Assembly (NCBI GenBank): GCA_014898415.1
Contig: RCTD01000020.1
Coordinates: 620,001-684,000, forward strand
Origin: Stromatinia cepivora
Lineage: Eukaryota > Ascomycota > Leotiomycetes > Helotiales > Sclerotiniaceae
Direction of reading: 5' to 3'
Length of the DNA stretch: 64,000 nt
Shown: one piece after another, positions 1 through 13,259 of the stretch
Layout: every line of letters starts with the position of its first letter
How positions within the stretch are numbered: position 1 is the first letter of the stretch
Made by a program: the position numbers and the translations under genes
Notes under the pieces: generated by a model
What the model saw: the letters and a program-made list of their open reading frames with translations, nothing else
Told to the model about the DNA's origin: nothing
Databases searched by the model: none

Positions 1-1950
1 CTTCTCATTCGAAACCTTCTCTCCTTGATCCTGAAAAGTTCAATAATAGCTCTCAAAAGTTCGATATCTGGTTTCCTTTGATTCGAGTGAAACTATAAAT
101 AGATAATATTACAATCGATAATTCTATAATTCAATTTTATTATATTTATTTTAATCTTGAATCTTATATACAAATTATAATACTATTTCAGCTTTTTTCT
201 TTTAATTAAAATATTCCTTTAGATTATATAACGATTCTAAATCAACTTATACATATTTACAACAATCCGAATAAAGTTCAAGAAGCCAAAAATAAGCTAT
301 TCATTTTCAAATAAAGAACCGATTCTTTATATACCTATATTGCAAAATTCGAAAGGATTTTTTATAAAGCTAAAGATCAGAATTGATCTAATTCGAATAA
401 AATCTCAATCTTTTATAATGGATTCAATATTACTTTTAGAAATCGTTTTTTTTAATAGCTTTCTTTTCCCCATTTCTATCCCAACTTTATTCAAATCATA
501 CAATAACTAACTATTCGTATAACAAATGGATTCCCTATATCATTCCACTTTAATAAATCTAAAACCTTATATATATTATAGAATCCATTCTACTCTCAGA
601 ACTACAATCCAATAAACATTAGCAACTTTAATATCATTGATACCCTTAACCCTTTTAATACCCAATCGGACAAATCTAATCGTATCTTGATTCTACTTCA
701 TATATAAATACCCGAATTTTCCTTTTCTGAAAGAACTTTTTTATACAAACAAAATAAATATATACAATATAAAAGTAACTCTCATTAGATACAAATTTAT
801 CCACTAAATCTATATTAAGGAATTCGAGATCAACAAAAATCTATTCCGATTATTATATTAACTATTGAACCCGAAAACGATAATAATAAAAATCTAAAAA
901 AGATGATCAATGACCGATATTTTGAAGATCATTTGAAGAAGGTATATAATACAATAGATGCATATTCGTTGATTATGATGCAATCCACACATCAAGAATT
1001 TTTATCAAAAGAAAATTAATGATTATTTTGTACTTAAATCATTCGTTTAAAATGAATTCGAGGCGAACTCTTCAAAAAGGGGGGATAATATCACGAAATA
1101 TATATAATCGCATCCAATCGGGTTAATACAATACTAAACTCCGAACCGATCATATATATAACTTCGTACTTTAACTCTGTAGCTTTTAATTTTAAGATTG
1201 ATCTCTAAACGCTCGTTGGGTTCGTCACAAATTCCTATTGAAGTTTTTTCTAAATTCTTTTTATTTTGAGTTTAATACTTTTAAAATCCAATTTTAATTT
1301 ATTATATTTGTTTAATATCCGTTATAGGTTTTCGAGAATATTAATATAATTATCGATGATTTCCTTCAATTCTATACTCTATTAAATATAGTCTTTTAAT
1401 TTTGTATAATTTGAAGAATTAATATAATTCAGAATATAGTTAAAATAATCTATTCATCGAAAATATCCTTGAATTGATTCGATATATCAACAAATTCCTT
1501 CTATATCTTTTTGACAAATTTAATCGTTATAATAAAGTTATTTATATTGAAATCAAAACTCATTATGATATTAATTGCTTATAGTATTATATAAAAAAGT
1601 AAAGAATAAAAGAAATTCGTCGTTTTCAAATGATAAAATATATTATTGATATTTAAATCAACAAGGTTGAGTTTTATATTTTTTTTAGATAGATTCGATT
1701 CTAATATATATAAATTATATCGAATTGTATATATATTTTTGGATTGATTATCTTTTAGTTTTGAATGAAATATCGAAATAAAAGTTCAAAGAGTAGAATT
1801 TGCATCAAATTGTATATCGGAATATATTCTAGCAAAATTGTAATACGATAAGCAGACTCTTAAACTATCGAAATCTTGGGATTTCTACAATTCTCCAGTT
1901 CTAGAAAGGTATAAATTGCAGTAAACTCTGCACACTTACAGCGCCGGATA
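1..1950 (+). mobile_element. AT-rich, RIP-like relic, probably 3' part of an LTR retrotransposon
   Basis: This block is extremely AT-rich, lacks any long open frame on either strand, and returns to ordinary composition near 1.9 kb. At about 1074-1085 there is a purine run (five A then six G) followed by ATAATATCACG. That is the arrangement of a polypurine tract just before a 3' LTR in fungal Ty3/gypsy elements, whose LTRs often begin TGTCACG. Here the TG would have become TA by a G-to-A change. If so, bases before about 1088 are the end of pol and bases after it the LTR. The left end lies outside the window and I could not fix the right end or a target duplication. Relic status is secure; assignment to an LTR element is inference. 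Confidence 0.5.
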
Positions 1951-4900
1951 CCGTCATAGCAAGCGGGTACAATGGGATATGATCATATAAATTAGTCTAC
2001 GGTAAATTAGCCTAGGGATTACAAAAATAATTTATCTATCTAATTTATATCTCCATCATTAAATATATATGACTTCAATCCTTTCTCGCTGTTGTGCCGT
2101 TAGCACCATTTCATTGCCTACATCCTACTTACTGTTATCGAAACCCTATCCAATTTTCTCTTTTCCCACACATGACTTACAGCTCTGTTCGGGACAGAAA
2201 AATCCTGAACCCTACTGAGACGACCTTTTTGCCACAACTACCCATCCTGATAAAATTCATTCCGTCAATTTTGTTGTACAACCGTATGCTGATATGGAGT
2301 ACTTATATTAACTACGTGAAGGACAAATCGGGCGGTAGATTTCTGATCTCGGAAATGATAGCTCGTGTAGAAATGCCGAGTAAACTCTTGTGTCCCAGAG
2401 TACCTTCCCAACACAAGTTAAAGTTTACAGAGATCACTATTCCTTGTCGTCTATTAGCATTTCTATTCTATACAACTGCTACTTCTTTTCGATACAGCTG
2501 AATTATATTTACGCACACAGCAATCAAATTGGAAACCAGGCTGGCTTTTAGATACCGCTAAGCATTAATAGTTCGAGTCATTACATTTCAAGTAAACCGA
2601 TCCAAAAATGCTTAGTTTCTGCTTCTTCTAATGGATTTCATATGTGTCTGAATTGACTACCAAACATCACTTATTGTTGTCGAGTGCCCCCAATGAAGTA
2701 ATTATTGCCAATTCTGACATATAATGTTACATTGCCACATATTCAAGCTGAAGAATTGCAATACCTGTCACGTCCTGTGGATCTAATCTAAATCCACAGA
2801 TATTAGACTTGAATACAAGGGTCAAAGCCGGAAATCTGTCACTTCACTCGCACCCTGAGTTTTCTCTGGCAAATTTGCAGAAGTATTCCAAGGAGATCAG
2901 TCGAGTCTTCTACTGAAATTTATAATAAGACTTTGAAAGCACAATACTATCGTATTCATCTGGTTTTTCACAACCTCTGGGTAAGGCTCATGCAGATCAA
3001 TACATCTCATCGCTAACCACTCTGCCGCAATCTAGTGCTCACTATAAAATCTCTATTACTTCTAATCTCAAGAGGCATATTTATGGCTACAATACAGTTA
3101 CGGATTTTTCTCAGGAAAAAAAAAGAATCTTCGGATGGCTTAAAACGAGATTCCAAGTCATTTGTCCATTTCTTGTATTTCATGATGTGATAAGACTAGA
3201 GAGATATGTATTTAGACTTTTGAATATCATTGTTTTTCGTTCACCCTTCGCTTTCGTTAGCTTTTTTACTGTCAATTAAGTTCTTTTTATAATGACATTT
3301 CTACTTAATCTCAGTGACGGATAGTTACTAGCCCATAGCGACGTCTGTCTACCATAAGGCCCAGGTGTTTGAGGTCCGCGATATCCCTATTCCCTACTTT
3401 TCCCCGTCTATTGTCATCTAATTCTCAATTTCGAGGTTATATAAAGACTTTAATCACAACTCAAAATCACATTAAGACCAAAGGAGTAACTCTCCTTGTC
3501 GACGGCAAGGTGCTCACAGTGGAACGTCAATAATAAGCTGGTCCTCACTTGTTTTCGGCACTGGGAAATTGAAAGCCGTGTCTCCAGATCAACCTCCATC
3601 GAGATTTTCTGCACTTCCTATCTCTATCTGCTGTCAAAACATAGTCTATCATTTTGTTCATTTGTAGTTCCGTCATCATTACTAATTGCGCTTGTCATTT
3701 CCCCCTTTCTTTACCGAGTGTGACATACCCAAAAATTGCAACCTGAAAGTTCAGATACACCTCAATTTTCGTAAACATTTCCTTCAATTGAAACGAACTC
3801 TGCAGAATATGCTTCTAATCATTGGTTCAAATGTTCGATTAGATGATTCATTTTGATAAGAAACGAAAGAAGATCAAGGGTCATTTTGTGCCTCATAGTT
3901 TCACATCATGCATGAGAAACAAGGGTATTGCAATGTCTAGGTCATTCGTGGCACCCCCAAGCATTGATTTTGTATACTGCATTTACAATGTGTTCAAAAG
4001 TGAAACACTGACTACCATAGCACAACAAATAACCCACGTTCCAAATCCGCATTCAAGCTCCAAGTTAGAATTTTGCAGGACCCTTGATACTCGTCTCCGC
4101 TGGGCATTTACGGTTTGTAACAATTGGAAATATTTAAAAGAGGGGTGTATATACTATGTTTCATCATATCATCCTTGCTAAGATTATTACGCACTCGGTT
4201 GCTCTCTATTATCATGAATACCTTTACCTATCACTACTTCTCCCGTTCAAACCCATATTTGACCTTCTTCTTCCATGTATCTGCTATATATCCCCCCGTC
4301 CCTATGTCTACAGCTTTAATTTACTTACAGCTCAGATGACCATGGAAACTCCAAGGAAATTATTACTGCAAGCTGAATTCCATATACTTTCATTTGTGAT
4401 ATGATATCCGAGTTTCGCGTTTAGGATAAAAACGTCTACTTGGAGGTCGATACACCAAGAATCACCGATGTGTAAGACTTTTCCTTCCAATTTCCCTAAT
4501 TGGCGTATGTTTATAAATTCATTCTCAATAGCTTTGTCACTATCATCTAACGACCAATCATCTTACATTTCTCCATAGAAGACCCTGGAAGCAGGATGGA
4601 AGCATGGTCTTACCTTGTTGATACCACATAGGTGAAGAATGACGAGTGAAATATTCAAAGTTCTTTGATCTCTTTGACAGCTATCTGTGTATCTGTAATG
4701 ATGAAGAGAAATAAAAGGCATGAAATATATATATACTCCAGCCTGCAAAATTCACCCTACCCACAAGTCTGTAGTTGGGAGTAGTACTTCATCCTGTATA
4801 TCACTTCATAGTTGTCAGCTCAGAAAGTGCCAGTAAATAAATTGCACCTTCTACTTTCCACGTTAGGTTCACTCTTACATCTCACGCTTGATCCAATCAC

Positions 4901-7122
4901 CTCAATATCGTGGTATATAAACCCGATCATTGGGCTTCATATCTATATCTATTCTTGTAAGCCACTTTGAAAACATGAAGACACAAGAGACAAATCACTC
5001 CTTCCCAAAACTAAATATACACGTAGTCTGACTCACGATACGCTGTAGATAACCCCGAACACTTATAGAGATAAAGCTATTACCATCAATGTAGTCAATA
5101 TATTTCGTAGTCAAGTCATATTTGTTATTGCCAAACTTCCTACCTCATCATCATCCCTCTTTTCCATACCAGACAACAATAAATATTTCTTTTCCCTTCC
5201 AAATCTCGCTCTCTTCCGGCCTCATCCATCCAATTAGCCCGATAATTTGTAAATAACCAAGGTTACAAATGGGAAATCCCTATGTAGGCAGACACCACCG
5301 CAATACGTCCATAGTTTAACTCCCGTATTGTGAGTACCCATTATGAGGATTCGTGGAAGGGGGGGGGGGGGGGGGGGGAGATATAGTCTATATAGATATT
5401 AATGGAAGATTTCGGTTGTGATGTTGTGATATTGATGGCAGGTGTGAGGTCTTGAGTTAGTATTATGTTTGATAGATAGTGATTAGTCTAGACCGGCTTT
5501 TACGTGACCAGACGGATTAAAACATACCAATCAAACTTTGAAATCCTTAACCTCGCATCCATCCACTCACATCCAAATACAAAGCTGATCATACCAATAA
5601 CTAGGTATATAAACCCCTCCAGCTCCAATCTCATCAAGCACTAAACAAATAGAAACCCCCATCATGACTATGACAAGGAATACTTCCCCAACTTGAGCGA
5701 GAATAAACGTCAAAGGGAATATTCTTGGGTACGATTTTGTGGATCTATCAATTATTCGTCATCTAGATTTAATCTTTTCATATCCGTTACATATATATTA
5801 TAGTGATCAAACATCGCCATCGCCATCGCCATGACCTCTGACCTCATCTCCTCGACCCCCTCTTCTTTAATACACTATTCCATACAACCAACATAACCAG
5901 AACCTCAAACCACAATCCCTAATCAAAGTCACAGATCATAGATCCGACTAAGAACAAGCTATACCCATGCCCATAATCCATCTAGGGGTTGAATAAACAA
6001 GTAATCTTTATCAAAAAAAGGAAAGATGAAGGACAAGGAGAGAGGGGTCATTGTATACTTGCCCTCGAACCCGGTTTCTATCATCCAAAAAAATTCTAGA
6101 TTATAATATAGGAGAAAGGAGAAAGATGGGAAATAGAGAAAGCCCTTTTTACTAACTATACTCATAATCTGCATCCATACCTCTCAGCAATCTGCCACTT
6201 CATACTTTTCTTTTATAAAACCCCCTCAATAATTTCTAATCTGAATATCTCAGGGATGGATGCAACTTTAACAACATTGTGCGTGTATAGGAGAGAAATT
6301 ATCATTCATACAAATCCGGAATTTGATTTTAAGTAGGTAGAAGAAAGGAGCCTAAGTATCGATGAGTAAATGGAGAAGAATCGTATATAGAGATATTCGA
6401 ACTCTTTTCTTTAGAGATATTGATTGTCTAAAGTTTAGATTTATCATCGCTGCTGAATGCTAAAAATATTAAGGTTACTGATGATATAATAAGTTCTTTA
6501 GTATTATCATTTTCGTAAGATTGGTCCACCGTCATCATCTTCACAACCATCACTCCTCACAATACCACAACTAGTTAAACCTCCACCACCAATCCATATC
6601 AAGTAAAAAGTCGCCATATACTACATAATACACATTCCTCGCTTCCTGAAAGATACGCGCTGTAATATACCGTTTCCTCCATAAATTCTTCTGTGTTTGA
6701 GGAGAGGAAGGGAGGTTTATATGCCTACCTGCCTACTCTAACCTCTCGCCCTGAAAAGAATAAAATATGAGATGTAAGATATAGGAAGTAGAAGTATGCT
6801 TCGATGATACAATACGAAAATTTGTAAGATCTATCAAGTGAAACAAACTCCAACTCTGTCTCTGCTCAATCACATCATACGACCTCATCCTACCTCATCA
6901 AGTATACGGTTTCCCATTTCATCCCATACCATCCCGTTATCCCACCCCCTCAAACCCTCCACTACCTACTTAAATATGGACACCTCCTCCCCCCCTCCAC
7001 CGCTCCCTCCCTCCAATCATTCAACCAACCATCCATCCATCTCATCACACAATAACCCAAATCAACGAAACCCCCGCCAACAATCACCATAACATACAAT
7101 TATCCCCCCCCCATCCCATCCC
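1951..7122. other. Gene-free stretch of ordinary composition
   Basis: No open frame here has a recognisable domain, codon pattern or splice structure. The longest open frame (2094-2501) lacks an ATG at its 5' end and has no recognisable content. The stretch holds a 20-base G run (5359-5378), a short CATCGC repeat near 5817-5833, and two similar TATA-box-like sites (4914-4920 and 5606-5612), each followed about 60 bp later by an ATG with only a very short frame. I see nothing else I can support. Confidence 0.5.
5359..5378 (+). repeat. Poly-G run of 20 bases
   Basis: Twenty consecutive G residues lie in otherwise mixed sequence. Runs of this length are unstable and are also difficult to sequence accurately, so the exact length is uncertain. 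Confidence 0.9.
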
Positions 7123-7131
7123 TAACTGAAA

Positions 7132-7203
7132 CTCATCTCACATCTCATCTCACATCTCATCTCACATCTCATCTCACATCTCATCTCACATCTCATCTCA
7201 CAT
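7132..7203 (+). repeat. Six perfect copies of a 12-bp tandem repeat
   Basis: The unit CTCATCTCACAT is repeated six times without a mismatch, and degenerate copies continue to about 7220. It sits in a C-rich, G-poor strand segment (about 6840-7600) that also carries TACCA repeats near 7340-7365. Confidence 0.95.
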
Positions 7204-7542
7204 CTCACCCCATCTCACATCATAAATCCACCCCCCTTCCCCTCTCCCCCCTCCCCCGCACAACCTCCTACACATTAATACTTTCGAACCCATATATATA
7301 TTTGAGATTCGGAAAAGTATACCATCTATCATACCATCATATACCATACCATACCATACCATATACCGTCTACCAATTAACCAATCCAATCCACTCCATC
7401 CAATCCAATCTCTTCACAAACCTCATTTCCGTATAGAAGATTTTGGAAGGTGTGTTGTTTTAAGAAAGTGAGTAGGGTGTTGTGTGAAATAAATATTGTT
7501 ATTTTCAATTACTTTACTATTACCACCAACCACCATCCAAAC

Positions 7543-7572
7543 CTCAATCTCAATCTCAATCTCAATCTCAAT
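7543..7572 (+). repeat. Five copies of the hexamer CTCAAT
   Basis: Five perfect copies of CTCAAT end six bases before the left target duplication of the Tc1/mariner element at 7580, so the transposon inserted at the edge of a simple repeat. Confidence 0.9.
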
Positions 7573-7579
7573 CCTGATA

Positions 7580-7612
7580 CAGTAACCGTGCACTTATATT
7601 ACCCCAAAACCT
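7580..7612 (+). repeat. Left terminal inverted repeat of the Tc1/mariner element
   Basis: It begins CAGTAACCGTG and contains ACTTATATTACCCCA, matching the reverse complement of the right end apart from a cluster of differences at positions 6-8 and 11-12 and scattered changes further in. It is preceded by TA. Confidence 0.9.
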
Positions 7613-8925
7613 TAAAAACGCGTAAATTTCGCGAATTGAATTTCAACTCTCTTTATTATTTATTCATCAATGGTACCACAATGTATTCCCAGAACCTTGA
7701 ATATTGAAAGGGAGCTAGCTTTTAAGCATCTTACTCCATATTTACATAGCAAAATTATTGGCAAAACTTTCAATAACTCTAATCTTTATCGTATTGCAAT
7801 TGACCTCAATCTCGAAGCGCGAACCGTTCGTTATATTCTATAGTAAGATGTATTACGCAATGAAGGAATAAATCTATTTTATACTTCTCGAACTAGATCT
7901 TATACAGAAAGAGAAGAACATATACTAGTTCGATACGTTCGATTATATTCAAAATCAATTTATATACAAACAAAAACAGTTGTAGGTTTTAAATGTAATA
8001 TTTCTATTATTAAAAAGATTTTGAAGGCTTATGGAATCATTAATTGGAAGTGTAAAAAGCGACCGGAATTTATTCAGGTATATACGCTTAAACGGCTTGT
8101 ATGGTGCTTAGTACATAGGGGGTTGATAGTGAAGGAATAGGGATTAATTGTATGGAGTAATGAATGCTCTGTAGAGCGGGGGCGGGGTAAAAGAAGAGAA
8201 TAATGCTTCCACATTTCCGCTCAGAAATGGGAATCTAGAATGGTTTAAACATATAGTATGAATAAGAATATAAAGGTTATGGTCTGGGGAGGCTTTTGGG
8301 ATCTTAGAAAAAGTAATTTATATATAATAAATAAAGATTTTGAGAGTAAGAAACATAGGTATAATGCCAATTTATATCTCGAGGTCCTCGATGTTGAAGT
8401 AGGTTCTGCTTTTGAAAGATTGGGTCCAGGGTATAAATTTATATAGGATAATGCTTCTATTCATTATACCCATAAAGTATAGGATTGATTTCAAAAGAAA
8501 GAGATCCCAATATTAAAGGATTGATCTCTTTATTCTCCTAATCTCAATCTTATTGAATATATTTGATGGGCTTTAAAAATAAAGTTATATAAGATGTTTC
8601 CTGATATTACAATTGACAAAAGTAAATCGGAATATATTAAACAAAGATTAGAAAGTTGTTTATAAGTAGTTTGGGATATATTAGATCAAGAATTATTCGA
8701 TAAATTAGAAGCGAGTATATTTGATAGAATTGAGATCTATATCATAATAAAAGGCTGGTATACAAAATATTGATTAATTATAGAGCGATAAGGATTTGAA
8801 TTTTTTTTGGAGAATAGTATAGATATAGAACTTCAATATATTCAAATTTTAGATTATAATAATTAATGGTTGATTTTATAATTAAGTTGAAAGATAGATG
8901 TTGAATATATAAAAAAACTGAAATT

Positions 8926-8958
8926 AGGTTGTGGGGTAATATAAGTTGACTAGTACTG
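8926..8958 (-). repeat. Right terminal inverted repeat of the Tc1/mariner element
   Basis: Read on the minus strand it begins CAGTACTAGTC and contains the same ACTTATATTACCCCA core as the left end. It is followed on the plus strand by TA. Confidence 0.9.
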
Positions 8959-11900
8959 TACAGAAAATGAAAATGAAGATCATATCATTCCCTTCATTCC
9001 TAAAAATCGAAAAAAAAAACTTATTAAGTAAGTAAGTAAATAAATAGATGAAAAAATTCATATATATACATTTCCATCTTCATAAATATATATTAATCCT
9101 CAGTATTGTTACTGCATCGCTCATTATTAATTAATCGTTCCAAGAAAAAAAAAGGAGAAGCTTAGAAACGAATCCTACGTCGAGATTTCATAGCTCCAGA
9201 TGATGTGTACATGGGAATAGAAGTAGAATGATAGAATGATAGGTTTGTTATATTACTAGAGAGAAATTTTTGTGGTGGATAGTACGTAAGGTCTGTGTGG
9301 TAGGTTGGGAGATACTTGAGGTAAGATTAATTAATTACCTTAAGGTTGGGATTAGGGAGACAGTAGTTATCAATGAAATATTCGCTGGGAGTTTGAAGAA
9401 GTAAAAGGCTGAAAGCATTGTTTAGGCTGATGCTACAGGTATGAGTTTGACATTCTATTATTTCAAAATCATGAAGTATAAGTTCGCAGATCTGAAAGAA
9501 TGAATCAGATCTATCACATTGTTGAAGTAAACAAACAAAGAAAACTTGAACTTGGAAGATTGAAAGTACCAACTAGTGATACTCATCTCAAGAACTATGC
9601 GGTACTACCGATAATCCTGATCGATTTTATGCGTAGATACCGCGTTCAATCATAATGAAAAACCGCATAACTCCGCACAAATATCAGTCAACCAAGTAAG
9701 TATCCAGAAATGTCTCATACACAGCCTCGTTCGTACATTCGGGATATTTCCTCAATCCTCGCCCTCTTTCCCTTCCTCTCCCTCCTTTCTCCAATATTTG
9801 CGCATGCATTCGGATTATTTCCATGAGTACGTTGTAAACAAGAGCAAGAACCCCAAAGACTCTTAGAAGACCCTTCAACACCACAAACAATATTGGTAAC
9901 ACATAAATGTGCAAAGATGTCTATGCCTCTCTTAGATCTTCCTCGATTGGTGCTCAGCAAGATACGAGGACGTTGGTTCTACCGTCCTGTGATCTCGTTC
10001 CACATTCCGCATAGTATTTCCATTCCAGAGGTTGGAATTGCGTAGGCTACTACGTACGGAGTATGCAATATTGATTGATTGAAATGTTATTAACCCAGTG
10101 ATCATATCCCATTCGTAATTAATTGGTTAAATAAACAGGAAAAAAGACCCCTTATTAATTCACTAAAAATCAACCGGGATTTTGGAGGAGAGAGAAAGGT
10201 AGGAGTCATAAAATTTGGCATATTTGTAACCTTCCAAATAATCAAGAATCCCTATCGATAGCGGACAATTTCCACGTCTTACCAAACCGGTACTCATCCG
10301 AATTGTCTGAGACAAGACAGGGAAATGCAAGCAAGCAATCTGATGATGATGCGCGTCGATAAGGTTAAGATACAGTTTTTTTATTTCCTATCGATTGTAG
10401 ATTGTAGATTGTAGATTGTACGTAGGCACGGTATCGGATTATCGACGATACGATATGATATGATATGATGTGATGTGATGGATAAAAAGATTTGCATATA
10501 GATGAGGAGCCGAAATGAAAATCTAGCAGGACCCTGCTATTATCCTTCGCACGGTTTTTAACACTAAGAATAGATAGAATGCGGGAACAAATGAGCGACG
10601 GCTGGGAAAGTCCATCAGGGTTTGATAACTTTGATTGATGGCTTCGTAAATGAAATTGGGCTAAAGATGAATTCAATGCGCATAACCCCCAAATGCTTTT
10701 TCGGTTCATATTGGTAACCTAGAGTAAGGTATTGTGATGTTAGTTCTTGGCTTACTTACTAGGTGCTCACTTGAGTAATGATGAGCTTTCTTACCAACCT
10801 CCTCATCAACCCCTATTTCATGAATATCTCCTCAATCCCAAGATTCCCATCCCGAATTTGTGGAGAGAGTTTTCTTTATCCTTGTCTCAAATTCAAAAGA
10901 TTGACGGAGGGTTAGACTGGGCAGGCGGGTCTTCCGTAGGGAAATGGTTGAATTAACTTGGATTAAATCGGAGGAGCAATACTAAAAGGGGGATAGACAT
11001 GTAGTGATTTTGGTGTTCTTGCAAGGTAGTGGTAGCTTTTTTATTTTCGATTTCGATTTTCGATTTTCGATTTTAAATTCGAGCTTGGATATTGTTTATA
11101 TATGATGTTTGTTTGTTTGTTTTGATGTAAATATTAAACACGTCGAACGAATTGGGATCCAAAGTAAACAAAGACTTTTCATACGAGTTTTTTGCTTTTT
11201 TGCTGTTTTGCTGTGAAGGTTATGAAGTTTAGAAAGTGCTAGTTCTCGTGTACTTGTTAGTTTCAAAAAGTCTCTTTTCTGCCGTTCAGCATCTATGGCG
11301 AGCATAGCATGGCATAGCATAGCATGGCATGAAAATGGATCCTTCGGAAAAGTACAATGATGCTCCTGATGCATACCCAAAATATACGTGGCACAAGAAG
11401 AAGCGCTTGAGGTAGATTGAAATTCTTTCTTTACAGCGTCTATGCATGGAGGGGAATAGGAGTTTGATTGTTGTCAGCCTCTTAAATGCTATATTCTTGG
11501 CTTTGTTAAATCAGATGGGGTTTATTCTTAGGATACGGAGTATTTGGCAGGAAAATTGGAGTTTCAAAAGTTCTACTGGATTGGGGGAGATTCCAATCGA
11601 TTTTTTATCTACTTGCCGCTTTAAATATTTTTATGATATGATTTACTTGAAAAAAGACCGTGGCTTGATCTGTGCTTTACGCGTTTCATTGGTCCAAATT
11701 TGGTGATAAGCAAAATGAACCAAAACCAAATCGGAATCAGAATCATACAGTCCCGGATATGTACAAGAAAGGACGAAGCCCATTTTGAAACTGGCTGCAC
11801 GCTGTGTACAGAAAAGTTGAAACGATATAAAGCTTGGAACGCGAAGAAAGAATGTTACATTTGTAAGCAAAGCTAAGAGAAATGGGAGAATTTGTACCTC

Positions 11901-13259
11901 CTTATTTCCCTTTTTTGATAGAAATTGTAACGGTCGAGATGTGGTCGAGATGTTGTAGAACTTCATAATCTTTATCGGTTTTGGTACCACGGAAAGGAAA
12001 GGAATGGATAAGATTGGATGAAGATCATAAAATCGAGTGGTCAAAGTTTCTTCATAATAAGGTGTGGCTTATAATTATCTATTGATTTTTTGTCTCGTCT
12101 CAAAACGCGTCAAGGTTACGCGAAAAACGGGTAAAAAGAACGAAAAAGACGCGTTCTTGAGTAAACAACTTCTCTTTCCTGTTCCCCCCAATAGAAATAA
12201 TAGAACTAAACTTGATCCCCCATCACACACTATATTATACTACACTATACTAGAAATCCATGACCATAACTTCCACATATTCCATTTCAACTTTTCAATA
12301 ATTTACCTTACCATACCATACGAAAACTCGAAAATAAAAATAAGAATAAACAATATTTAATCTTTCGATTTTCCAATAATATCTACACACTTACACATTC
12401 CATCCACGAATATTGGCAATACGAAACTGGTTTTCTATCCAAAGAGGGGTTGTTGAGAGAAGAAAGAACAAGAAACATTCAAGGTCGGCATTTATATAGG
12501 TACCTAGTACCTTCTACCTTCGCGACAAGTCATTTACGCGTCCATTGGTCCTTCCATCTCAAGTAAACCCAACCCCAAATCCCAAAGCAAACTGAGACGT
12601 CAAAACTCAAAGTCAGGTCCGATCAAAGTCAAGTACGTACGGTATCTCTGCTGTACATTCGAATTCTTTTTGAAAGAGGAAAGAGGAGAGAACCATACTA
12701 AGTATGACGTGAAGACTTTCCTTTCTCTACTTCAACAACAGAATATATCCATCATCGCAGTTGCCTTCTATAATTTACAACGTACCCGTTCTCGAACCAC
12801 CAATTTCCCATCGACGACCAATACGACTGACTCATATAACTCTCTTCCCTCTTTCTTACGCCACTATCCTCCTCTTCCGACATTCCTCGAGTTGTTTCTT
12901 TACCTGTACAGTCTACATTCCGATCGATCTCCAATAAACTACCCATTTTGGACAATACTTGTTGATTATTTCTTTCTCAAGTTGTAGTCTATTCAATCCA
13001 GCATTCGAAAACAACCTGCCACATAAAGGAACTCTGTATTAGCTGGTCCCATTTCATCCAAAACCTTTTCTTTCTATAGATCCGAAGACTGCGACAAGAA
13101 CGACGCGACAACATTTCAAAATAGAACAAAAGAGAAAAGATATTCACTTTCTGTAACGACTACATTTCTTCATGTCGCAAGACAGATAATTTCCGACATC
13201 AGCGCCAAAAAAAGATCACTCATCTTAAATTGTTAAGCCGCGACATTCCAACAAACATC
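8959..13259. other. Gene-free stretch, including the upstream region of swe1
   Basis: I find no supportable gene. Open frames in this region are short, mostly lack an ATG, and often lie opposite each other. Local simple repeats occur at 10393-10420 (GATTGTA), about 10447-10480 (GATATGAT and GATGT types), 11045-11075 (TTCGATTTT) and about 11303-11330 (AGCATGGCAT). The last kilobase, rich in pyrimidines, probably holds the promoter and 5' leader of swe1. Confidence 0.5.

Larger units (their letters stand above)
7580..8958 (+). mobile_element. Tc1/mariner-type DNA transposon, full length but inactive
   Basis: The element is bounded by imperfect inverted repeats of about 33 bp (7580-7612 and 8926-8958) that share CAGTA and then ACTTATATTACCCCA. 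Each end is flanked by TA (7578-7579 and 8959-8960), the standard Tc1/mariner target duplication. Between them, plus-strand frames read as a DDE transposase. Visible parts are a helix-turn-helix-like N-terminus (about 7730-7900), WSNEC, MVWGGFWD, the second catalytic D in DNASIH (about 8443), and SPNLNLIEY with the final acidic residue. I count 35 codons between that D and E. Stop codons replace expected Trp, Arg and Gln codons (TGG to TGA or TAG, CGA to TGA, CAG to TAG), all transitions, as RIP produces. No intact transposase can be made. Element length is 1379 bp. Confidence 0.9.

Noticed and set aside
7132..7203. CRISPR-like array
   Set aside because: Units are contiguous and have no spacers, and the genome is eukaryotic. 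The same applies to 19893-19983 and 40187-40242.
13230..13259. N-terminal extension of swe1 beyond ATG 13260
   Set aside because: The open frame begins with TTG and has no ATG before 13260; the context at 13260 is good.
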